A stretch of 64,000 bases of DNA from Kaistia terrae (lineage in GTDB: Bacteria > Pseudomonadota > Alphaproteobacteria > Rhizobiales > Kaistiaceae). This document shows, in pieces, positions 9,284 to 17,689 of the stretch (its first letter is position 1; the number at the start of each line of letters is the position of its first letter). A program made the position numbers and the translations under genes. The notes under the pieces were generated by a model. That model searched no databases. It had not been told where the DNA came from and saw nothing but the letters and a program-made list of their open reading frames with translations. Location: the NCBI RefSeq assembly GCF_026344005.1, contig NZ_JAPKNH010000006.1, forward strand, positions 62,001 to 126,000, given 5' to 3'.

Positions 9284-10261
9284 TCAAGGATTGAGCGCGC
9301 CGCGAACCTTGACAACGATCGCCGCCGAGGAACGCAGGTGGGATTCCAGCGTCAGATCAGCAATGCGCGGTGTCAGGATCAGATTGGGGACCGCCGCGTA
9401 GATCCAGCCGGCCTCGCTGTTCAGCGGCTCGGTCTCGAAGCCGTCGAAAGCCGCACCGCGCAGGCGGCCGGTCGAAAGCATGTTGGCGACCGTGGCCGCG
9501 TCGACCACGCCGCCGCCGCCCACGGAAATGAGGACAGCCGCCGGCTTCAGCTTCGCCAGCGCTACCGTGCCAAGCCGACCGAGCAGTTCCGGGCGCGCCG
9601 GAAGATGCACGCTCACAACGTCGGAACCGGAGAGCAGCGCGTCGAATTCGACACGCTCTACATCGTTCCAGACCGGGTGGGTCGGCTTCAGGAACGGATC
9701 CCAGCCGGTGACGCGCATGCCGAGCGCCTGGGCGCGAACGGCGGCGGCGCGGGCGCCGAAATCCAGCCCGACCAGCCCAAGGGTGCGGCCACCGATCTCG
9801 CGGCCGACGAGATGGCCGCGCGGCCATTTTCCCTGCATCACGTCGCGGGTGGCAAAATAGGCGCCGCGCGTCAGCATCATGGCGCTGGCGATGACATACT
9901 CGCCGACCGCGTCGGCCATCATGTCCGGCGCTCGCACGATCGAAACGCCGCGCGCCTCGCAGCCCAGCATGTCGATATTGTCGGAAACGGCGCCGACCTG
10001 GCCGATGACACGCAAATCCAGCGCATGGGCGATCAGCGGAATGTCGACCACCGTCCGGTCGCGGACGATCAGCGCCTTGGCGCGCCGCACCGCGCGCGAC
10101 AGGCTGGGCAGATCGCTACCCAGCGTCGGCTCGTACTGAACCTCGAAGTCGCGGGAAAGATCCGCAACCGCGTTCTTGTGCATGAACTCGGAAATGACAA
10201 TGTCGACCACGCCCGCCCCCGGACATACGCTCAGGCAGATGCTGTCGCGATGCCGGGGCAT
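9284..10261 (-). CDS. D-2-hydroxyacid dehydrogenase-like protein with altered active site
   Basis: The 325-residue protein has the D-isomer-specific 2-hydroxyacid dehydrogenase fold (phosphoglycerate-dehydrogenase-like): a catalytic domain split around an NAD domain (about residues 115-300). Several signature residues are changed. The NAD motif usually written GxGxxG reads GLDFGA (165-170). The catalytic arginine of the ARGG block is glycine (249, in SVGGGGVVD). The catalytic histidine of TPHIA is arginine (299). The EP glutamate (278) is kept. It is therefore probably not a normal dehydrogenase. The ATG at 10261 lacks a clear ribosome site; a GTG at codon 18 preceded by GGGGGCGG is an alternative. 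It lies between the dpp operon and the creatininase gene on the same strand. Confidence 0.8.
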   Translation of the reverse strand: MPRHRDSICLSVCPGAGVVDIVISEFMHKNAVADLSRDFEVQYEPTLGSDLPSLSRAVRRAKALIVRDRTVVDIPLIAHALDLRVIGQVGAVSDNIDMLGCEARGVSIVRAPDMMADAVGEYVIASAMMLTRGAYFATRDVMQGKWPRGHLVGREIGGRTLGLVGLDFGARAAAVRAQALGMRVTGWDPFLKPTHPVWNDVERVEFDALLSGSDVVSVHLPARPELLGRLGTVALAKLKPAAVLISVGGGGVVDAATVANMLSTGRLRGAAFDGFETEPLNSEAGWIYAAVPNLILTPRIADLTLESHLRSSAAIVVKVRGALNP

Positions 10262-10314
10262 GCTAGCAACAGTCGGCCAGCATGCCCAAGCGTTTTCAGT
10301 CGATTTTCGTTAAA

Positions 10315-11121
10315 TCAGGCAGGAGCCTTCCAGAGACGGCCGAGGTCGAAACGGGCCATTTCCTCCAGCAGCTCGACAAAGGCCTTCGCCTGGTAGTCGA
10401 CCATCTGGCGGCCGCGTTCGGCGGTGGCGCGCGAGGCGTTGCCGACGGCGCCCTTCGGGTTCAGGTCCTGCGCCTTCCAGGCGGCGCGGGCCGGCGCGCC
10501 ATGGAAACGCAGCCGCTTGAATTCCTTCAGCAGGTCGAGCTGAGACGAGCGGAAATCCTCCGATTTGGACATGTCGACCAGATCCGGCCGGAAATGCAGC
10601 ATGATCGAGGTTTCGACGTCGCCGCCATGGATGCCGTAGAGATATTCCTCTTCCGGCACCATGCCCTCCGGCTCGCCGACGGCGGTCCAGCCGGTGTTGA
10701 CGACCAGCATCTCGTGCTTGATGCGCAATTCGCGGGCGATGATCTCGCAAGCCGGCACATTGCCGCCATGCGAGGTGACCAGGACCAGCTTGCGGACGCC
10801 GGCGCGCGCGATGCTGTCGCCGATCTCCAGCCACATCCTGATCAGGGTTTCCCATGAGAAGGTAAGCGTGCCGGGCGAGGAGATGTGCTCGTTCGACTTG
10901 CCGATCGATTGCACCGGCAGGAAGGTCGCCGGCAGGCCTTCGGGCAGCAGCTCGACGACGCGCTTCATCATGCCTTCGCCGATGCAGGCATCGGTGAAAA
11001 CAGGCAGATGCGGGCCGTGCTGCTCGATGGCGCAGACAGGCAGGATCGCGATCCAATCCTTTTCGCCGCCCTGGAAAGCCGGGGCCTGCATCTCGTGCCA
11101 ATAGGGGCGGGGAAGGGTCAT
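10315..11121 (-). CDS. Creatininase family amidohydrolase
   Basis: This is a 268-residue member of the creatininase/formamide-hydrolase superfamily, metal-dependent enzymes that open cyclic amides or cleave formamides. The ligand set is visible: Glu33 and His35 in IEQHGPHLP, Asp44, His118 in TSHGGN, and Glu170 in IHGGDVETS. The length matches the family. It may act on creatinine or on another cyclic or formylated amine; the neighbouring cytosine-deaminase-like and oxidase genes suggest a nitrogen-heterocycle pathway rather than creatinine alone. It lies on the minus strand downstream of the Rid-family gene, 105 bp away. Confidence 0.88.
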   Translation of the reverse strand: MTLPRPYWHEMQAPAFQGGEKDWIAILPVCAIEQHGPHLPVFTDACIGEGMMKRVVELLPEGLPATFLPVQSIGKSNEHISSPGTLTFSWETLIRMWLEIGDSIARAGVRKLVLVTSHGGNVPACEIIARELRIKHEMLVVNTGWTAVGEPEGMVPEEEYLYGIHGGDVETSIMLHFRPDLVDMSKSEDFRSSQLDLLKEFKRLRFHGAPARAAWKAQDLNPKGAVGNASRATAERGRQMVDYQAKAFVELLEEMARFDLGRLWKAPA

Positions 11122-11226
11122 GTCGTCTCGTTCTTTCAGATGGTTCGCTGTCGGCGCCCTCTGCCTTGCGGGGAGGGGCGACCGGGTGGGGTGTTGATCC
11201 GGGTTTCGCGTTCGTCCGGTTAAGCG

Positions 11227-11616
11227 TCAATCCACCTTGGCGGCAACAGCCTCGATCTCGACCAAAAATTCCGGCCGGGTGAAGCCGGTCACGATGTAGA
11301 GCGTCGAGGCGGGAAGGGGATCGGTGACAAAACGGTCGCGCACGTTCATGTAGCGACGCATGTCTTCGCGCTTGGTGACGAAGGCGTTGAGGCGGACGAT
11401 GTCGGAAAGCTCCATGCCGCCGGCAGCCAGGATCGAGCGGATGTTCTCGAAGCAGATTTCGGCCTGCTCCTCGATGCTGTCGGGGACGCTGTCGTCGCTG
11501 GAAATGCCGAGCTGGCCGGAGGTGAAGAGGAACCGGCTGCCGGCCGGCGCCTCGACGCCGTGGCTGTAGCGGCCGAAGGGCGGACGGATGTCCTGGGGGA
11601 TCAGCGGGCGGTTCAC
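11227..11616 (-). CDS. RidA/YjgF/YER057c/UK114 family protein
   Basis: The 129-residue Rid protein has the conserved FTSGQLGIS block and the C-terminal LVEIEAVAA. The family removes reactive enamine/imine intermediates or, in other subgroups, serves in catabolic pathways. The arginine that marks true RidA imine deaminases (seven residues before LVEIEA) is replaced: the segment reads TGFTRPEF. This protein therefore belongs to one of the Arg-lacking Rid subgroups. I place the start at the GTG at 11616, nine bases after GGAG. The open frame extends to 11763, but that extension is low-complexity and unlike the family. The Rid domain is certain; the start is not. Confidence 0.82.
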   Translation of the reverse strand: MNRPLIPQDIRPPFGRYSHGVEAPAGSRFLFTSGQLGISSDDSVPDSIEEQAEICFENIRSILAAGGMELSDIVRLNAFVTKREDMRRYMNVRDRFVTDPLPASTLYIVTGFTRPEFLVEIEAVAAKVD

Positions 11617-12108
11617 GATCGGGTACTCCGGTTCGACTTGCGGGGGCAGGTCCATGAGCAGGCAAGACAGCAGGCGAGAGTTCTTCGGCAGGCAAGTGTC
11701 CACGAGCGGGCACGAGCCGTGGTTCTGTGGGCAAGGGTAGGGGTGTGACGGCTCCGTAGGCAAGGGCGGATCCGTTCCGCCGAACCTTGTCCGATCGGAA
11801 ACGAGCCATGCGCGTTCCCTGCCATATCTCTCGTCAGAGTGCGTCGTTTGGTTTCGCGGGAGGCGCTCAATTTCCTGGCGTCTGCCGCTATCTTGGGCAG
11901 GGCTCGTCGCCTAATATGCCAGCACCGTCCGAGATCGGGCAGGCATGCCAGGGTAGGCGCGCAAGCGCCACGAGGCGCCTGCGTGGCATGCGTCTTGCGA
12001 CTGGGAAGCGCGATTTCGGCCAGGAAGGCCACGGACCGACATACAGGTTCGGGAAAACAAGATCTGCGACCGCTGGGGCTGTCGCGACAAGGGGAAGGCG
12101 GAGTGCTT
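11617..12108. promoter_or_regulatory. Divergent control region of the heterocycle cluster
   Basis: This long gap separates the minus-strand Rid/creatininase genes from the plus-strand importer operon and must hold both promoters. It contains four copies of GGCAAG spaced about 28-41 bases apart (11661-11763). An inverted pair GCATGCCA (11943-11950) and TGGCATGC (11984-11991) surrounds a GC-rich bulged hairpin around the palindrome AGGCGCCT (11973-11980). No known riboswitch consensus was recognised. The last bases give a clear ribosome site (GGCGGAG) for the binding-protein gene. Confidence 0.4.
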
Positions 12109-13116
12109 ATGACATCCATCAGGACGAAGTTTATTGGTTTGACGGCCGGCGCAGCGGCATTGGCGTTTTCCGGCCAGGCCTTCGCGCTCGACGAAATCAG
12201 TTTCGGCACCAATTGGCTCGCCCAGGCCGAGCATGGCGGTTTCTACCAGGCTGTCGTCGACGGCACCTATGAGAAGCATGGCCTCAAGGTCACGATCGTG
12301 CAGGGCGGACCGCAGGCGGCCAACCGCCAGCTGATGCTGGCCGGCAAGACCACCTTCAACATGGCCGGCAACATGGTCGAGACCTTCTCGGCCGCCGCCG
12401 AGGAAATCCCGCTGGTCGAGGTCGCTGCGATCTTCCAGAAGGATCCCCAGGTCATCATCGCCCATCCCGATGTCGACACGTTCGCCGACCTGGCCAAGCT
12501 CGACACGCTGCTGCTGTCGAAGGACGGCTATGCCTCCTACTTCCAGTGGATGAAGTCGGCCTTCCCGGGCTTCCGCGACGAACAGTTCAAGCCCTACACC
12601 TTCAATCCGGCGCCGTTCCTGGCCGATCCGAAGTCGGCCCAGCAGGGTTACATCACCTCCGAGCCCTTCGAGATTGCCAAGCAGGCCGATTTCAAGCCGA
12701 AGCTGTTCCTGCTCGCCGATGAAGGCTTCAGCACCTATGGCACGCTGATCGAAGGCACGCAGGAATTCGTCGCCGCCAACCCCGACATCACGCAGCGCTT
12801 CGTCGATGCCTCGATCATCGGCTGGAACAATTATCTCTACGGCGACAACAAGGCTGCCAACGATCTGATCAAGAAAGAGAATCCGGAAATCACGGATGAG
12901 CAGATCGCCTATTCGATCGCCACGATGAAGGAATATGGCCTGGTCGATTCCGGCGACACGCTGGAAAAGGGCATCGGCTGCATGACCGATGCGCGGGTCA
13001 AGGACTTCCAGGAAAAGATGGTCAAGGCCGGCGTGATCAAGGCTGACCTCGACCTGTCGAAGTTCTATACGACGCAGTTCGTCTGCAAGAAGGTCGGAAT
13101 GGACCTCAAGAAGTAG
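12109..13116 (+). CDS. ABC transporter substrate-binding protein (NMT1/SsuA/ThiY-like)
   Basis: The 335-residue periplasmic binding protein has a signal peptide (about residues 1-24, ending AFA-LDE). The NMT1/THI5-like fold is visible from EISFGTNWLAQAEHGGFYQA and from VTIVQGGPQAANRQLMLAGK near residue 70. Relatives bind pyrimidine precursors (hydroxymethylpyrimidine), sulfonates or riboflavin. With a cytosine-deaminase-like enzyme encoded downstream, a pyrimidine-like substrate is the best guess. The ATG at 12109 follows GGCGGAG by six or seven bases; the open frame runs about 270 bases further upstream without support. Three tandem hairpins follow the stop. Confidence 0.9.
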   Translation: MTSIRTKFIGLTAGAAALAFSGQAFALDEISFGTNWLAQAEHGGFYQAVVDGTYEKHGLKVTIVQGGPQAANRQLMLAGKTTFNMAGNMVETFSAAAEEIPLVEVAAIFQKDPQVIIAHPDVDTFADLAKLDTLLLSKDGYASYFQWMKSAFPGFRDEQFKPYTFNPAPFLADPKSAQQGYITSEPFEIAKQADFKPKLFLLADEGFSTYGTLIEGTQEFVAANPDITQRFVDASIIGWNNYLYGDNKAANDLIKKENPEITDEQIAYSIATMKEYGLVDSGDTLEKGIGCMTDARVKDFQEKMVKAGVIKADLDLSKFYTTQFVCKKVGMDLKK

Positions 13117-13133
13117 GTCTTCGGACCGATAGA

Positions 13134-13157
13134 ATACGGAGCGTTTCGGCTCCAGGC
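13134..13157 (+). repeat. Hairpin repeat, copy 1
   Basis: This is the first of two near-identical 24-base units starting ATACGGAGC and ending GGCTCCAGGC. Each unit folds on itself through GGAGC/GCTCC. It starts 18 bases after the stop of the binding-protein gene. Confidence 0.7.
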
Positions 13158-13162
13158 CGAAA

Positions 13163-13186
13163 ATACGGAGCCCTTGGGCTCCAGGC
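13163..13186 (+). repeat. Hairpin repeat, copy 2
   Basis: The second 24-base unit matches copy 1 except in the loop-proximal bases, where compensatory changes (GGAGCCC/GGGCTCC) lengthen the stem. This pattern suggests the fold is maintained in RNA. Confidence 0.7.
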
Positions 13187-13212
13187 ATTGCCGGGCTCGT
13201 CCCGGCAATGCC
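13184..13212 (+). terminator. Strong intercistronic hairpin
   Basis: A perfect 12-bp stem, GGCATTGCCGGG paired with CCCGGCAATGCC, has a 5-base loop (CTCGT). There is no T run after it, so it is more likely an mRNA-stabilising or attenuating structure between the binding-protein and ATPase genes than a full terminator. Confidence 0.65.
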
Positions 13213-13261
13213 GTTGTTGAACGGTGGCGCGTTCCGCCCCGCAGTTGAGGAAACGGATTTC

Positions 13262-14083
13262 TTGTCTCTCGCAACCAGCAGCCCGCCATCCGCAGCGACC
13301 GGACGGCCCATCGTGCGCCTCGATCATGTCTCCAAGACCTTTTCGAATGGCACCATCGCGCTGAAGGACATGTCGCTGACGATCGGTACCGGTGAGTTCA
13401 TCAGCCTGCTCGGCCCTTCGGGTTGCGGCAAGTCGACGGCGCTCCGGATGCTGGCGGGGTTGGGTGAACCGTCCTCCGGCAAGATCATCTGGCCGGATCC
13501 GGCCGACAAATCCGCGAACGACAAGAGCGAGGGCGAGATCGGTTTCGTGTTCCAGGAACCGACGCTGATGCCCTGGGCTACCGTTTTCAAGAATGTCTGG
13601 CTGCCGCTGCGCCTGAAGGGCATTTCCAAGGAAGCCGCCCGGCCGCGCGTGATGGAAGCGCTGGAGATGGTCGGGCTCGACAAGTTCGTCGATTCCTATC
13701 CGCGCGAACTTTCCGGCGGCATGAAGATGCGCGTCTCGATCGCCCGCGCGCTGGTCACCCGCCCGCGCATCCTGCTGATGGACGAGCCCTTCGCTGCGCT
13801 GGACGAGATCACCCGCCAGAAGCTCAATGACGACCTGCTGCGTCTGTGGGAACAGTTCGGCTGGACCATCGTCTTCGTCACCCATTCGGTTTTCGAATCC
13901 GTCTACCTGTCGAGTCGCATCGTCGTCATGGCCGCCCGTCCGGGCCGCGTCATCGACGAGATCGAAGTCGATGCGCCGCATCCGCGCGGCATCGGCTTCC
14001 GCACCTCGCAGGCTTACGGCGAATATTGCCGCCGGACTTCGGAATCCCTTCTTTCCGCCATCGGAACGGCCGACCACCTATGA
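13262..14083 (+). CDS. ABC transporter ATP-binding protein (SsuB/TauB/ThiZ type)
   Basis: This is the cytoplasmic ATPase of the importer. Walker A is GPSGCGKST, the signature is LSGGMKMRVSIARAL, and Walker B is ILLMDEPFAALDEITR, the form typical of nitrate/sulfonate/taurine and HMP importers. A Q-loop (VFQEPTLMPWATV) is present. I choose the TTG at 13262 because GAGGAA lies about nine bases upstream and the domain starts soon after; the open frame extends to an ATG at 13208, but that ATG is inside the downstream arm of the hairpin. The stop overlaps the permease start (ATGA). Confidence 0.88.
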   Translation: MSLATSSPPSAATGRPIVRLDHVSKTFSNGTIALKDMSLTIGTGEFISLLGPSGCGKSTALRMLAGLGEPSSGKIIWPDPADKSANDKSEGEIGFVFQEPTLMPWATVFKNVWLPLRLKGISKEAARPRVMEALEMVGLDKFVDSYPRELSGGMKMRVSIARALVTRPRILLMDEPFAALDEITRQKLNDDLLRLWEQFGWTIVFVTHSVFESVYLSSRIVVMAARPGRVIDEIEVDAPHPRGIGFRTSQAYGEYCRRTSESLLSAIGTADHL

Positions 14084-14955
14084 CCAGCATCGATCAAGGC
14101 CCTGCGACGGCCTCCGCGCAGGACGCTGCGCACGTAGATACTCCGATCGCTCCCGCGCAGGGCATGCCGGTCAGCGAGCGCGTGCTGCGCGTCCTCATTC
14201 CGCTCGTCATGCTGGGCGCGCTGATCGGGCTCTGGGCCTGGTATGTCGCCGCCTACAACATCCCGAAATACATCCTTCCGAGCCCGGAGCTCGTGGTTCA
14301 GTCGCTGATCAAGGACTGGCCGATCCTCGGCATGGCGCTGCTGGTGACGCTGAAGATCACGTTCGCCGCGCTCGGTATCGCGCTGGTCGGCGGTGTCGCG
14401 CTGGCGATCCTGCTCACCTCGTCGAAATGGATCGAACTGGCGCTGTCGCCCTATATGGTGATCCTGCAGGTGACGCCCGTCATCGCCATTGCGCCGCTCA
14501 TTCTCATTTATGCGCCGTCGACCCAGTCGGCGCTGCTGATCTGTGCCTGGATTGTCGCCTTCTTCCCGGTGCTGTCCAACACGACGCAGGGCCTGAAGAG
14601 CACGGACCACAACCTGCTCAACCTGTTCGAGCTGTATGGCGCCAGCCGCTGGCAGACGATGATCCACCTGAAGCTGCCGGCCGCTCTGCCCTATTTCCTG
14701 GCGGGGCTGCGGATCGCCGGTGGTCTCGCGCTGATCGCGGCCGTCGTGGCCGAGTTCGCGGCAGGCTCTGCCGGTGCCGGCTCCGGTCTTGCCTTCCGCC
14801 TGCTGGAATCGCAGTACCGTCTCAACATTCCTCGCCTGTTCGCCGCCCTGATCCTGCTGTGCGGCACCGGCGTCGTGATCTATGGCGTCACCAGCCTGAT
14901 CTCGCATCTGGCTCTGCGCCGTTGGCATGAGAGCGCCATCCGGCGGGAGAATTGA
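14080..14955 (+). CDS. ABC transporter permease (SsuC/ThiX type)
   Basis: The 291-residue BPD-type inner-membrane permease has about six transmembrane segments and the EAA loop LFELYGASRWQTMIHLKLPAALPYF (about residues 185-210), typical of the SsuC/TauC/ThiX family. The ATG at 14080 overlaps the stop of the ATPase gene in ATGA, so the two are translationally coupled. It is followed one base later by the deaminase gene, consistent with one operon for uptake and first attack on the substrate. Confidence 0.9.
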   Translation: MTSIDQGPATASAQDAAHVDTPIAPAQGMPVSERVLRVLIPLVMLGALIGLWAWYVAAYNIPKYILPSPELVVQSLIKDWPILGMALLVTLKITFAALGIALVGGVALAILLTSSKWIELALSPYMVILQVTPVIAIAPLILIYAPSTQSALLICAWIVAFFPVLSNTTQGLKSTDHNLLNLFELYGASRWQTMIHLKLPAALPYFLAGLRIAGGLALIAAVVAEFAAGSAGAGSGLAFRLLESQYRLNIPRLFAALILLCGTGVVIYGVTSLISHLALRRWHESAIRREN

Positions 14956-14956
14956 G

Positions 14957-16270
14957 ATGACGAACGGTTTCGCGGCTGTCCCGGATACGGACCGCTACGT
15001 GCTCGCCAATGCGACGTTGCCCTCCGTCACCGTCGACGGTTTCGAGGGCATCGATGTCGGCGAAGGGCTGATGGTTGCCGACATCGTCGTGGCGGACGGC
15101 AAGATCGAGGCGCTGCGGCCGGCCGGCAGCGTTTCCGACCTGCCCGTCTTCGATCTCGACGAGGGCCAGGTCTGGCCCTGCTTCGTCGATATGCACACGC
15201 ATCTCGACAAGGGCCACATCTGGGCGCGCGCCGAAAACCCGACCGGCAGTTTTGCCGACGCGCTGGCCGCCGTCGACGCAGATCGCAACGCCAACTGGAC
15301 GACGGCTGATGTGCGGGCGCGGATGGAGTTTTCGCTCCGCAGCGCCTATGCGCACGGCACGAAGCTGATCCGCACGCATATCGATTGCGTGCCGCCGCAG
15401 TTCCCCGCTTCCTGGCCGGCCTTTGCCGAGGCGCGCGACGCCTGGGCGGGCCGCGTCGATCTGCAGGGTGTGGCTCTGTCGCCGATCGAACTCTATCTCG
15501 ACGAGACAGTGCGCCATCGCCTTACCGAAACGGTCGCTCAATATGGCGGCGTGCTCGGTGGCTTCACCTACATGATCCCGGGGCTTGAGACGGCGCTCGA
15601 CCATCTCTTCGCCATGGCGTCGGAAAACGGCTTCGACATCGATCTGCATGTCGATGAAACCGCCGACCCGAACGCCCGCTCGCTGGCGGCGATTGCCGAA
15701 GCCGCGATCCGCACGTCCTATGAGGGGCAGGTCACGGTCGGCCATTGCTGCTCGCTCGCCTGCCAGGACGAGGGCGAGGCGGACCGGACGATGGATCTTG
15801 TCGCCGAGGCAGGCCTGGCCGTCGTCTCGCTGCCGATGTGCAATCTCTATCTGCAGGACCGCCACCCTGACCGCACGCCGCGTTGGCGCGGCGTCACGCT
15901 TCTGACCGAGATGGAAGAGCGCGGCATCCGCACGGCGGTCGCCTCCGATAACACGCGCGACCCGTTCTATGCCTATGGCGATCTCGACGCCGTCGAGGTG
16001 TTTCGCGAGGCGGTTCGGATCCTCCATCTCGACCATCCGCTCGATGGCGCCGCTCGCGTCGTGACGACCAATCCCGCCGCCATCCTTCGCCGCCCCGACG
16101 TCGGCCGCATCCGCGTCGGCGACCCGGCCGATCTGGTGCTGTTCCGCGGCAGGACGTGGTCTGAATTCCTCTCGCGGCCGCAATCCGATCGCACCGTTTT
16201 GCGCTATGGCAAAGTGATCGACCGGACTTTGCCCGATTATCGCGAACTCGATTCCCTGTTTGGACATTGA
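14957..16270 (+). CDS. Cytosine deaminase-like amidohydrolase
   Basis: This 437-residue metal-dependent amidohydrolase is of the CodA/AtzC-like branch. Metal and catalytic residues line up with cytosine deaminase: His80-x-His82 (HTHLDKG), His231 and Glu234 (HVDET), His263 (GHC) and Asp331 (SDNTRDPF). Family members hydrolyse exocyclic amines or rings of pyrimidines, triazines, creatinine and related compounds. CodA usually has HDDV..DPW where this protein has SDNTRDPF, so the substrate may differ from cytosine. The ATG follows the permease stop by one base with GGGAG upstream. Cytoplasmic; no signal peptide. Confidence 0.88.
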   Translation: MTNGFAAVPDTDRYVLANATLPSVTVDGFEGIDVGEGLMVADIVVADGKIEALRPAGSVSDLPVFDLDEGQVWPCFVDMHTHLDKGHIWARAENPTGSFADALAAVDADRNANWTTADVRARMEFSLRSAYAHGTKLIRTHIDCVPPQFPASWPAFAEARDAWAGRVDLQGVALSPIELYLDETVRHRLTETVAQYGGVLGGFTYMIPGLETALDHLFAMASENGFDIDLHVDETADPNARSLAAIAEAAIRTSYEGQVTVGHCCSLACQDEGEADRTMDLVAEAGLAVVSLPMCNLYLQDRHPDRTPRWRGVTLLTEMEERGIRTAVASDNTRDPFYAYGDLDAVEVFREAVRILHLDHPLDGAARVVTTNPAAILRRPDVGRIRVGDPADLVLFRGRTWSEFLSRPQSDRTVLRYGKVIDRTLPDYRELDSLFGH

Positions 16271-16272
16271 TC

Positions 16273-17688
16273 ATGGCTCAACAATTCCGCAACGACCTCG
16301 AAGCGCTGAAGGCCGAACTTGACGGCATCGCCATCGAGGAAAATCCCGCGCTGGTGAAGCAGAAGAGCCGTGATTTCTTCTGGTACTCGCCCGTCCTGAA
16401 GGCGCAGCTTGACCACGTCACGGCCGATCTGGTCGTGACGCCGAAGGACGAGGCGGAGGTGATCCGCATCCTCAAGGCCGCCTACAAGCATGACGTTCCC
16501 GTCACGCCGCGCGGCACCGGCACCGGCAATTACGGCCAGGCCATGCCGCTTTCCGGCGGGCTGATCCTGAACCTGGCCGAGATGAACAAGGTCAAGGCGA
16601 TCTATCCCGGCCGCGTCATCGCCGAGCCCGGCGTCGTCGTCGCCCAGCTCGATGTCGAGACGCGCGCCCATTCCGGCCAGGAATTGCGCATCCATCCCTC
16701 GACCGCCAAGACGGCGACCATCGCCGGCTTCATTGCCGGCGGTTCCGGCGGTGTCGGTTCGATCCGCTGGGGCGGACTTCGCGACCTCGGCAACGTGCTG
16801 CGCCTGCGCGTCGTCACCATGGAAGCCGAGCCGCGCGTGCTGGAGCTGACCGGCTGGGAACTGCACAAGGTGATGCACGCCTATGGCACCAACGGCATCA
16901 TCACCGAAGTCGAGATGCCGCTGACCACCGCCTATGACTGGGTCGACGTGCTGGTCGCTTTCGACGATTACATGGACGCGGTGCGCTATGCCGACAGCCT
17001 CGGCAATGCCGATGGCCTGCTGCTGAAGGAACTCGCCACCGTCGCGGCGCCGATCCCCTACGACTACTTCCTGCGCCATCAGAAATTCCTGAAGCCGGGC
17101 CAGTCGCTGGCGATCATCTCGCTCGCCTCGCATGCGGTCGACGCCTTCGTCGCCTTCACCTCGCGCACCAAGGGAGAGATCGTCTTCCGCTCCGATACGG
17201 CCGAGGACCTGAAGGGCCTGCCGCCGGCCTATGAGCTCGGCTGGAACCATACGACGCTGCGCGCCATCCGCGTCGATCCGTCGATCACCTATCTGCAGTC
17301 GATGTATCCGCCGCCGCATCATCTCGAGAAGATCGAGACGCTGACCAAGCTTCTCGGCGATGAGGTTCCCGGCCATCTGGAATTCGTCCGCTTCGACGGC
17401 AAGATCACGCCGATGGGCCTGCCGATGGTGCGCTACACCACCGAGGCGCGGCTGGAAGAGATCATCCGCATCCACGAAGAGCATGGCTGCCCGATCTTCA
17501 ATCCGCACCGCTACACGCTGGAAGAGGGCGGCATGAAGCAGACCGACCTTGCCCAGCTTGCCTTCAAGCGCGAGGCCGATCCGAAGGGCCTGCTCAATCC
17601 CGGCAAGATGATCGCCTGGGAAGATCCGGATTTCGACTTCGAGTCGACCAAGACCTTCCTGTTCCCGGGTCTGCAGCAAGCGAGCTGA
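16273..17688 (+). CDS. FAD-binding (PCMH-type) oxidoreductase, GlcD-like
   Basis: The 471-residue flavoprotein of the vanillyl-alcohol-oxidase/GlcD superfamily has a PP-binding loop PRGTGTGNYGQA (about residues 78-89), the glycine-rich IAGGSGGVGS (about 155-165), and the C-terminal FAD-linked oxidase signature ADPKGLLNPGKM. It should oxidise a hydroxy or amino compound and pass electrons to oxygen, quinone or a partner. The two downstream NAD(P)H:quinone-type oxidoreductases make a redox link plausible. The ATG at 16273 is two bases after the stop of the deaminase gene; an in-frame TTG at 16267 is less likely. Confidence 0.88.
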   Translation: MAQQFRNDLEALKAELDGIAIEENPALVKQKSRDFFWYSPVLKAQLDHVTADLVVTPKDEAEVIRILKAAYKHDVPVTPRGTGTGNYGQAMPLSGGLILNLAEMNKVKAIYPGRVIAEPGVVVAQLDVETRAHSGQELRIHPSTAKTATIAGFIAGGSGGVGSIRWGGLRDLGNVLRLRVVTMEAEPRVLELTGWELHKVMHAYGTNGIITEVEMPLTTAYDWVDVLVAFDDYMDAVRYADSLGNADGLLLKELATVAAPIPYDYFLRHQKFLKPGQSLAIISLASHAVDAFVAFTSRTKGEIVFRSDTAEDLKGLPPAYELGWNHTTLRAIRVDPSITYLQSMYPPPHHLEKIETLTKLLGDEVPGHLEFVRFDGKITPMGLPMVRYTTEARLEEIIRIHEEHGCPIFNPHRYTLEEGGMKQTDLAQLAFKREADPKGLLNPGKMIAWEDPDFDFESTKTFLFPGLQQAS

Positions 17689-17689
17689 C

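Noticed and set aside
11764..12108. Thiamine pyrophosphate riboswitch upstream of the NMT1-type importer
   Set aside because: The importer family invites it, but neither the CTGAGA motif nor the second conserved block is present.
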